This document shows positions 14,604 to 20,032 of a stretch of DNA of 20,032 bases, one piece after another. Position numbers and translations under genes: made by a program. The notes under the pieces were generated by a model that was not told where the DNA came from, searched no databases, and saw only the letters and a program-made list of their open reading frames with translations. The first letter of the stretch is position 1. The number at the start of each line of letters is the position of its first letter. The DNA lies in the NCBI GenBank assembly GCA_029260155.1, contig JAJDDU010000592.1:1-20032 (forward strand). The letters run 5' to 3'. Source of the DNA: Phycisphaerae bacterium. GTDB lineage: Bacteria; Planctomycetota; Phycisphaerae; UBA1845.

Positions 14604-15478
14604 CACAATCGCGCTTTCCTAGCCTTGAAAAATCGATTCAGCGGTTCGACGAACGACTCACCCGTCGACACATCGATCGAGTCGATGTTGCACCGTCTGA
14701 ACGCTCGGGTTCGTTCCTCCGCACGCGCAGCCGCGTCGGTGGCGTATTGTAATCGAAGCCGCTTGTTCGAGGTGTCCACACAGACGATCTCACCCGTCTC
14801 TGCGTCCACCAGCTCGATCAGCCCCACGTCCGGCAGCGCAACCTCGCGCCGGTCGGTAATCGTGATCGGTATCACGTCGTGACGCCGCCTGGCGATCCGC
14901 ATCGGCTGCTCGTACCCGCTGGTCTGAAAGTCGCTCACCACAAACACGACGCACCGTCGCGTGGTGACCCGATTCAAATGCTCGAACGCCGCCGCCAAAT
15001 CCGTCCCAACGCCCTCGGGTTCGAAGTAGAGCAAATCGCGAACAAGCCGCAGTACATGTCGTGTGCCCTTCTTGGGCGGTACGTATTGTTCGATCTGCTC
15101 CGTAAATGCGATCTGCCCGATCTTGTCATTGTTGCGAACAGCGGAGAACGCGAGTGTCGCACACACTTCAGCCGCAAGTTCCCGCTTCAACTGATGCGAC
15201 GTCCCGAATTGATGGGAGCGACTCAGGTCCACCAGCAGCATGACGGTCAGCTCGCGTTCTTCCTTGTACACCTTGACGAACGGATGACCGTAGCGGGCGC
15301 TGACATTCCAATCGATCGTGCGAACATCGTCGCCGATCTCGTAGTTGCGAACTTCCTCGAACTCCATCCCCCGCCCTTTGAACGTGGAATGATACTGCCC
15401 CGCCATCGCCGCGTTGACGATATGCGAAGTCCGAATCTCAATCCGCCGAATCTTCTTAAGCAGTTCCTTAGGAATCAT
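14603..15478 (-). CDS. DUF58 domain protein (VWA-like, MoxR partner)
   Basis: A 291-residue soluble protein. The family signature VRNYEIGDDVRTIDWNVSAR (residues 43-62) is followed by a VWA-like fold with a metal-site motif D84-x-S86-x-S88 in LLVDLSRSH and a later VVSDF strand. DUF58 proteins are regularly encoded next to MoxR ATPases and are thought to link them to VWA clients. Here the gene follows moxR by 93 nt, a gap occupied by a dispersed palindrome, and its stop overlaps the foldase start. The ATG at 15478 has only a weak ribosome-binding site, so its translation may depend on upstream ribosomes. It lacks the membrane spans found in longer DUF58 proteins. Confidence 0.92.
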   Translation of the reverse strand: MIPKELLKKIRRIEIRTSHIVNAAMAGQYHSTFKGRGMEFEEVRNYEIGDDVRTIDWNVSARYGHPFVKVYKEERELTVMLLVDLSRSHQFGTSHQLKRELAAEVCATLAFSAVRNNDKIGQIAFTEQIEQYVPPKKGTRHVLRLVRDLLYFEPEGVGTDLAAAFEHLNRVTTRRCVVFVVSDFQTSGYEQPMRIARRRHDVIPITITDRREVALPDVGLIELVDAETGEIVCVDTSNKRLRLQYATDAAARAEERTRAFRRCNIDSIDVSTGESFVEPLNRFFKARKARL

Positions 15479-15498
15479 AATCGCTTTGCGAGTTGTTT

Positions 15499-15563
15499 AT
15501 CCGCAGATTTCGCAGATTTGGGAAGTGGTTGTTCTCCTACTCTTCTCCGCGCAATCTGCGGAT
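15499..15563. repeat. Intergenic palindromic repeat between moxR and the DUF58 gene
   Basis: ATCCGCAGATT (15499-15509) and AATCTGCGGAT (15553-15563) are perfect 11-bp inverted repeats around a 43-bp centre. A second GCAGATT copy follows the left arm, giving GCAGATTTCGCAGATT. From memory, CCGCAGATT/CGCAGATT units are dispersed in many bacterial genomes. It fills most of the 93-nt gap and has no T-run of a terminator. Confidence 0.6.
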
Positions 15564-15571
15564 TCTCTTCC

Positions 15572-16570
15572 CTATGGGACCGCAACGTGATCCAGAATCG
15601 TTCGGACGACATCTTCCGGCGTTTTTTCTTCGGCTTCTGCTTCGTAGGTGACGATGACGCGGTGGCGTAAGATGTCGAGTGCCAGGTCTTTGACATCCTG
15701 CGGCGTGACATAGCCCCGACCGGCCAAGAACGCCGACGCCTTTGATGCGATGGTCAGCGCGATGGTCGCGCGCGGCGATGCGCCGTACTGAATCAGATCG
15801 ACCACCGGCACTTTAGCTTCCTGTGGGTTTCGCGTCGCGTGAATCAGGTCAACGATGTAGTCCTTGATCTTGTCGTCCATGTAGATCTCGTCGACCAGCC
15901 CACGCGCCTTGGCGATGTCCTCGGGGCGCATGACGGTTTCCACATCGATCTTCGGATGCGTGCTGGCCATCCGATCGAGAACGTCGCGCTCCTCCTGCTT
16001 CGACGGATAGTCGACCGTAAGCTTCAGCATGAACCGATCGATCTGCGCCTCCGGAAGCGGATACGTGCCCTCCTGCTCGATCGGGTTCTGCGTCGCGAGC
16101 ACCATGAACGGCTCGTCGAGCTTGAACGTATCCTTCCCGATCGTCACCTGTCGCTCCTGCATGGCCTCCAGCAGGGCACTTTGCACCTTGGCAGGAGCGC
16201 GGTTGATCTCATCCGCAAGGATGATGTTCGCGAAGATAGGCCCCTTTTTGACCACGAACTCGCCCGTGTCCTGACGGTAGATCAGCGTGCCGATCAGGTC
16301 CGCGGGCAACAGGTCCGGCGTAAACTGCATTCGCTGGAACTTCGACTCAATTCCGCGCGCCAAGCTCGACACCGTCAGCGTCTTGGCCAACCCCGGAACG
16401 CCCTCGATCAGGACGTGCCCGTTCGACAGAAGCCCGATCAGCATCTTGTGAACCAGATCGTCCTGGCCCACGATCACCCGGTGGATCTGCTCCACCAGCC
16501 GCCGAAACGGGTCGCTCGCAGCCTCAACCGCCTCACCGATTTGCTTAATATCAAGCTGTGTTGTACTCAC
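15572..16570 (-). CDS. MoxR-family AAA+ ATPase
   Basis: A 332-residue protein. The GTG at 16570 was chosen because GGAG lies 8 nt upstream and the protein then begins MSTTQLDIKQ, as MoxR proteins do; the frame extends upstream to an ATG at 16615 without support. Motifs in order: Walker A GVPGLAKT (57-64), Walker B IILADE (116-121), sensor 1 region LATQNPIEQEGTYPLPEAQ (158-176), arginine finger area QIDRFM, and sensor 2 GASPRAT (R267). It is a complete ATPase that should act as a chaperone-like remodeller on VWA/MIDAS partners, which the same operon encodes (DUF58, BatA, BatB). It is the first gene of the operon; a candidate promoter lies about 110 nt upstream. Confidence 0.95.
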   Translation of the reverse strand: MSTTQLDIKQIGEAVEAASDPFRRLVEQIHRVIVGQDDLVHKMLIGLLSNGHVLIEGVPGLAKTLTVSSLARGIESKFQRMQFTPDLLPADLIGTLIYRQDTGEFVVKKGPIFANIILADEINRAPAKVQSALLEAMQERQVTIGKDTFKLDEPFMVLATQNPIEQEGTYPLPEAQIDRFMLKLTVDYPSKQEERDVLDRMASTHPKIDVETVMRPEDIAKARGLVDEIYMDDKIKDYIVDLIHATRNPQEAKVPVVDLIQYGASPRATIALTIASKASAFLAGRGYVTPQDVKDLALDILRHRVIVTYEAEAEEKTPEDVVRTILDHVAVP

Positions 16571-16678
16571 TAAAGCAACTCCGAACACATTGACCCCAGG
16601 CGTCATCACGCCCAACCGCTCACAAGGCCCCGCAATAGCAATCCGCAGGACACCTCCTCGCCCCAGATTGAGCCCAGA

Positions 16679-16707
16679 ACGATAGCACCCGCCCCTGATA
16701 GACGCAA
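16679..16707 (-). promoter_or_regulatory. Candidate promoter of the moxR-bat operon
   Basis: On the minus strand, TTGCGT (16707-16702), a 17-bp spacer and TATCGT (16684-16679) with an upstream TGC (extended -10) give a plausible housekeeping-type promoter. Transcription would start near 16672, leaving an untranslated leader of about 100 nt before the moxR GTG. Both hexamers deviate from consensus. Confidence 0.4.
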
Positions 16708-16741
16708 CAGGATCAGCCCCCCTGTCACGATCCGCAACAGG
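16692..16741. promoter_or_regulatory. Paired dyad sites upstream of moxR, possible operator
   Basis: Two related sites, CCCCTGATAGACGCAACAGG (16692-16711) and CCCCTG...GCAACAGG (16719-16741), each show CCTG...CAGG dyad symmetry. Their shared GCAACAGG halves (16704-16711 and 16734-16741) are exactly 30 bp apart, close to three helical turns. The first overlaps the candidate -35, which fits repressor or activator binding. Confidence 0.35.
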
Positions 16742-16792
16742 CCATACTACGCGAAAGACGTGGTCGTGGTTCGCCCCTGGGGATTGCTTCGG

Positions 16793-17485
16793 TCATGGCT
16801 TGAGCGAATAGGCCATGATCGCGGCTGCGGCCACCAATATGGCCAGCGCGACCCAACCCAGGATGCGCCGGACCTCGTAGCGGATGAACGCGAAAAAACC
16901 GTCGACGACGTCGGCTGCGCGAAGCGTATGCTCGAGTACAGGCACAACTGCGCGGGATGCGGTGCGCTGTGCTCCGGTCAGCACGGTGCGCGTTTTCACC
17001 CTCAGTCCGCGGGCGGGCGATTTGCTCGGCGGCGGATCGGAATCGACCCAAGGCTCAGGATCGGACTCGGTTTCGGGTTCGGGCTCGCCCGGTGATAGCT
17101 CGTCGGATTCCGGCGGCTCTGACTCACCATCAAAGTCCCAGTCCTCAGGGGCCTTCATCGGCTGATCCACAGGTTCCGGCGACGCGGTGGCCTGTGCGAC
17201 TCCCGCCTCAAGTGGGGGCGGATCGGCCGTGGCGTCGGAGACATCCGCGAGCATGGCCTGTACCTGCTCGAGCTGGGCGTCAACATCCGAAGGGGGGGAT
17301 GATTCCTCGAAAGAAGCCAGATCAGCCATCGACCCCGGCTCGGGCTCGGACTGTCCGATTTCGATTTGGAGCTGGGTGGACAGATCGGCTGCCTCAGCGA
17401 GTACGCGCTCCACTTCGGTTTCGTCGACGTGGCCTGTCTCTCCGTCGTCGGACGGCTCGATAGGGTTGGGATCAGGTTCGGCCAT
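16793..17485 (-). CDS. Acidic Pro/Glu-rich tail-anchored membrane protein of unknown function
   Basis: A 230-residue protein I do not recognise. Residues 1-155 are strongly acidic and rich in Pro, Glu, Asp and Ser, with one short helical segment (DETEVERVLAEAADLSTQL, 21-39) and another at DVDAQLEQVQAMLADVSD (67-84). A basic patch (about 156-178) precedes an amphipathic helix and a single C-terminal membrane span (about 208-226, GWVALAILVAAAAIMAYSL). With no signal peptide this is a tail-anchored topology with the acidic part in the cytoplasm. It lies 222 bp upstream of moxR on the same strand with a candidate promoter between them, so it may be a separate unit. It is divergent from rsmE. The open frame and clean membrane span support a real gene; no ribosome-binding site is obvious at the ATG. 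Confidence 0.7.
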   Translation of the reverse strand: MAEPDPNPIEPSDDGETGHVDETEVERVLAEAADLSTQLQIEIGQSEPEPGSMADLASFEESSPPSDVDAQLEQVQAMLADVSDATADPPPLEAGVAQATASPEPVDQPMKAPEDWDFDGESEPPESDELSPGEPEPETESDPEPWVDSDPPPSKSPARGLRVKTRTVLTGAQRTASRAVVPVLEHTLRAADVVDGFFAFIRYEVRRILGWVALAILVAAAAIMAYSLKP

Positions 17486-17563
17486 AGCTACGCATTGACA
17501 TTCGTCGTGGGTATCATCGGAGCCCGACGTTCAAAACTCCAGGCTTCCTGCCCCCAACGCATG

Positions 17564-17591
17564 TTGTCGGTCGCCGATGAGTGGTCATAAT
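17564..17591 (+). promoter_or_regulatory. Candidate rsmE promoter
   Basis: TTGTCG (17564-17569), a 16-bp spacer and CATAAT (17586-17591) match the housekeeping consensus at 4 and 5 of 6 positions. The predicted start of transcription, 6 to 7 nt after the -10, falls on or next to the ATG at 17598. Confidence 0.4.
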
Positions 17592-17597
17592 CCAGCC

Positions 17598-18320
17598 ATG
17601 TCGCGGATTCGGTTGTTTCACACTGCGTTATCGAGCGGAAGCCACGTCCTCTCACCGGAGGAATCACATCACTTCTCCTCCGTGCTTCGCGGCCGATGCG
17701 CGCAGGAACTAACCCTGTTCGACGGTGAGGGTCGCGAGGGAACAGCCACCGTAACCGAAGTGTCGCGGAAAGGGGTCGTCGTCGACATAGAGGCAATTGT
17801 GGAGCGCCCCTTCGCCCGGCGTATTCAACTCACGCTGGCCACCGCAATGCCGAGGAAGCAACGGCAGGCATTCCTATTGGAGAAATGCACCGAGCTCGGC
17901 GTTTGGGCGATCTGGCCCACGATCTGCGCGCGCAGCGTAGCGCTGCCGAAGAAGGAACACGATGAGCGCTGGCGACGGACGACCATCGAAGCAGCCAAGC
18001 AGTGCGGACGGTCTTGGCTGCCGCGCATCGAAGGACCGCTGACGTTCGCCGAAACGGTGCAGCGCGCCGCGTCCTTCGATCTCTGTGTAGTGACAGATGT
18101 TGGCACTAGAGCTGCGTCGCTGGTGAACATCCTGCCCGCAGACCATGGCGCGAATCCGGTGCGCCTGCTGGCGTGGATCGGTCCCGAGGGTGGGTTGACG
18201 CAGCCGGAAATCGACGCGGCCACAGAGGTCGGTGCGATGAGCGCGCGTCTCGGCGCCAACACTTTGCGTGTCGAAACCGCGGCGCTCGCCGTTGCGGCGA
18301 CGGTGGAACAACTCCAGTAG
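17598..18320 (+). CDS. rsmE: 16S rRNA (uracil(1498)-N(3))-methyltransferase RsmE
   Basis: A 240-residue SPOUT-class methyltransferase that uses S-adenosylmethionine to methylate N3 of U1498 in 16S rRNA. An N-terminal PUA-like part (about residues 1-70, with LSPEESHHFSSVLRGRCAQE) precedes the trefoil-knot domain. Diagnostic motifs are LLEKCTELGVWAIWPTICAR (residues 93-112), WIGPEGGLTQPEI (193-205) and LGANTLRVETAALA (218-231), which form the cofactor-binding knot; all are intact and the length is usual for the family. The ATG at 17598 (MSRIRLFH) fits the family N-terminus; an in-frame ATG at 17577 would add seven residues. Neither has a clear ribosome-binding site, and the candidate promoter would give a leaderless message from 17598. 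It is a housekeeping gene, with no evident functional link to its neighbours. Confidence 0.95.
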   Translation: MSRIRLFHTALSSGSHVLSPEESHHFSSVLRGRCAQELTLFDGEGREGTATVTEVSRKGVVVDIEAIVERPFARRIQLTLATAMPRKQRQAFLLEKCTELGVWAIWPTICARSVALPKKEHDERWRRTTIEAAKQCGRSWLPRIEGPLTFAETVQRAASFDLCVVTDVGTRAASLVNILPADHGANPVRLLAWIGPEGGLTQPEIDAATEVGAMSARLGANTLRVETAALAVAATVEQLQ

Positions 18321-18321
18321 G

Positions 18322-18347
18322 CCTCGCATCGCAAACCAATTGCGAGG
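18322..18347 (+). terminator. Stem-loop right after rsmE
   Basis: CCTCGCA (18322-18328) pairs with TGCGAGG (18341-18347) across a 12-nt loop, starting 2 nt after the stop codon. No T-run follows, so termination is possible but not shown. Confidence 0.4.
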
Positions 18348-18376
18348 TGACATTGCAATTAATCGTGCCAGGTCGA

Positions 18377-18401
18377 TGCGCGACGCGTCGCGCGTCGCGC
18401 A
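18377..18401. repeat. 25-bp near-perfect GC palindrome in the rsmE / peptidase gap
   Basis: TGCGCGACGCG (18377-18387), TCG, CGCGTCGCGCA (18391-18401) form an 11-bp perfect stem with a 3-nt loop. No T-run follows. Apart from this and the hairpin at 18322-18347 I see nothing in the 321-bp gap before the peptidase gene; the short frames there lack coding character. Confidence 0.6.
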
Positions 18402-18641
18402 CTCATCCACGGCAATTCACATATTCTGTTGCTTATCGGCCAATCAAACGGGTACCATCGTTTCCGTGGATCTGCGTACGCTGGTTCGGTCGCAGTCGGC
18501 TGCTGTTGGATCCTCCACACAATCGTGATTGGTTCGTTGTGGGTTTGCCGTCCGATGCCGACACGCGGCACTCGGCGGAAATCGTTGAAGGACCAGCGCG
18601 AGAAGAAAGACAAGGAACTTCGAATGAAGGAGCAGGCAGAA

Positions 18642-20032
18642 ATGAGTGCGAGCATTAGGTTGATTGCGGTGGTATCGAGTGTCGCGGTGTGCGGTGCGTG
18701 GTCCGTCCGCGCAGCGGAGAGCGCTGCCGTGGATCGCGCGGCCGCGGTGTCCGAGTTCCGGGAGGCATTCCCGAAGGCACACTTCTATGACGAAGGCGGC
18801 CGAGTCACGAGCATCTACGGATCGCCATTCGGGTACGGCACGAGCCCGGAGGACGCAGCCGAGGGTTTCCGAGCGACGCATGCGAACGTCTTCGGCGTCC
18901 CTGCCGATCAACTCGACTGGCGCGGGCCCCTGCTCGACGAACGTCACACGCAACCGTTGATGTACGACGCCGCGACTGACACGTACAAGTTCACCCTCGT
19001 GTACTACACTCAACGCATCGCCGGTGTGCCGGTGTTCAGGTCCGACCTACGCTTGTTGGTGCGCAACGAAGAAAATCACCCACTCGTGCTCGCCAGGAAC
19101 GGGCTTCGCGATCTCGGAGGATTCGCGTTCAACGCAAAAGCACCTCGCAATCCCGCAGCCGGTCTCGCAACGGCACGGACTGCGTACCCCACGCTGTCAC
19201 GATTCACCAACGCCAAAGCCGTCATCTGGGCGGGCATCGAAAACGACACGGTCGCACCCACGCTAGCGTTCACGTTCGTCGGAGACAACGAATCGCTCGA
19301 CAGCTTCCAAGCCGAAAAGCGGCTCTTCGTGACCGATGCCGCGACCGGGGAGATCCTCCATGAAGAGAATCAGATCTACGAAGTCGATGTCACCGGAACC
19401 GTCGGCGGATTGGCCACTCAGGGAACCGCTTCTGATAATTGTGAGGTCGAACTATGGGAGCCAATGCCGTACGCCCGCGTGAACATCGGTGGGACCGCGC
19501 GGTTCGCCGATGAGTTCGGCGACTTCGTAATCCCCAACGCCGGATCGGGCGACGTCACCGTCGAGTCACGACTACGTGGCGATTTCTTCAACGTCAACAA
19601 CGGATCGGGCGCCGAAGCGCTGCTCACGCAAACCGTCACACCGCCTGGGCCAGTCGATTTCGTGCACAACGAAGCGAATTCCAGCCAGTTCAACCGCGCC
19701 GAAGTCAACGGATACCTCAACGCGAACATCGTCCGTGACCACGCGTTGCGGTTCAACCCAAACTACCCGGTGATCGCGAACCAGCACAATTTCGCTGTCA
19801 ACGTCAACAACAACTGCACCTGCAACGCCTTCTATTCCGGATCGGCAATCAACTTCTGCCGCGCGGGCGGCTGCGCGAACATGGCGATTTCGGTCGTCAT
19901 TCACCACGAGTACGGCCACCACCTCGTCGCCGTGGGCGGCAGCGGTCAGGGTGCCTACGGCGAGGGCACGGGTGACCTCATGGGGTTGATCATCAGCGAC
20001 ACACCGGAGAACGGCCTGGGCGTCTTCGGAGG
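18642..20032 (+). CDS. Secreted zinc metallopeptidase, gluzincin (M4/M36-like), 3' end outside window
   Basis: The frame is open to the window edge: 463 residues are visible without a stop. The ATG at 18642 is preceded by AAGGAG (18627-18632) at 9 nt; an in-frame ATG at 18624 with AAGGAA is the alternative. A signal peptide (SIRLIAVVSSVAVCGAWSVRA, cleaved near residue 25) leads into a propeptide resembling the fungalysin/thermolysin propeptide and PepSY type (about 35-165, with YKFTLVYYTQRIAGVPVF). The zinc site is HEYGH (H422, E423, H426) followed by GAYGEGTGD (E441 and D445), like the GEGWSD motif of fungalysins. A Cys-rich insert (CTCNAFYSG, INFCRAGGC) lies just before it. It probably degrades external protein. 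The missing C-terminus may carry sorting or dockerin-like modules, as in the first gene; that is a guess. Confidence 0.9.
   Translation, partial: MSASIRLIAVVSSVAVCGAWSVRAAESAAVDRAAAVSEFREAFPKAHFYDEGGRVTSIYGSPFGYGTSPEDAAEGFRATHANVFGVPADQLDWRGPLLDERHTQPLMYDAATDTYKFTLVYYTQRIAGVPVFRSDLRLLVRNEENHPLVLARNGLRDLGGFAFNAKAPRNPAAGLATARTAYPTLSRFTNAKAVIWAGIENDTVAPTLAFTFVGDNESLDSFQAEKRLFVTDAATGEILHEENQIYEVDVTGTVGGLATQGTASDNCEVELWEPMPYARVNIGGTARFADEFGDFVIPNAGSGDVTVESRLRGDFFNVNNGSGAEALLTQTVTPPGPVDFVHNEANSSQFNRAEVNGYLNANIVRDHALRFNPNYPVIANQHNFAVNVNNNCTCNAFYSGSAINFCRAGGCANMAISVVIHHEYGHHLVAVGGSGQGAYGEGTGDLMGLIISDTPENGLGVFG

Noticed and set aside
13668..14882. 404-codon plus-strand frame antisense to the foldase and DUF58 genes
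   Set aside because: A shadow frame caused by high GC at third codon positions; no domain, and the opposite strand is clearly coding.

Overview
The window reads as a high-GC Planctomycetota chromosome, probably a Phycisphaerae-like lineage. Three things suggest this: the two dockerin-like motifs with the 'GDLAFFA..WL' signature in the first gene, the short conserved hypothetical at 6211-6480 of a type common in planctomycetes, and REP-like palindromes that fall inside genes. The assignment rests on recognised protein families, not on a marker gene. I found no tRNA, rRNA, CRISPR array, insertion sequence or phage gene.

Layout. (1) 2-3124, + strand: the 3' part of a very cysteine-rich secreted repeat protein that ends in a cohesin-like region and two dockerin-like motifs. 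(2) 3161-4063, +: a rhomboid protease. (3) 4310-5348, +: an ECF-type sigma factor translationally coupled to a small single-pass membrane protein, a candidate anti-sigma factor, closed by a strong terminator. (4) 5423-6210: an almost gene-free stretch with a second strong terminator that has no obvious gene in front of it, and a possible 38-aa ORF on the minus strand. (5) 6211-6480, +: a small conserved hypothetical that converges on the next operon with 2 nt between stop codons. (6) 16570-6483, minus strand: an about 10-kb Bat (aerotolerance-type) operon in the order MoxR ATPase, DUF58, parvulin-type foldase, BatD/DUF4381-like lipoprotein, BatA, BatB, BatC, BatD, BatE. Most junctions overlap by 1 to 8 nt. 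(7) 17485-16793, minus: an acidic, Pro-rich, tail-anchored protein of unknown function. (8) 17598-18320, +: rsmE. (9) 18642 to the window end, +: the 5' part of a secreted gluzincin metallopeptidase. This long ORF runs off the edge.

How the genes work together. The Bat operon is the core. In the known families a MoxR AAA+ ATPase works with DUF58 and VWA-domain (MIDAS) proteins, and the membrane-anchored VWA, TPR and BatD proteins are thought to form an envelope complex. A periplasm-facing foldase sits in the middle of this operon. Three unrelated palindromic repeats occur in the operon, at or beside gene junctions: one between moxR and DUF58, and two inside 5' coding regions, where they are translated in frame as the stretch before a signal peptide core.

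The most interesting observations are the in-frame REP-like elements in batE and in the lipoprotein gene, a covarying cysteine pair in the repeat protein, an orphan terminator that may mark a small RNA, and paired GCAACAGG sites exactly 30 bp apart upstream of moxR.
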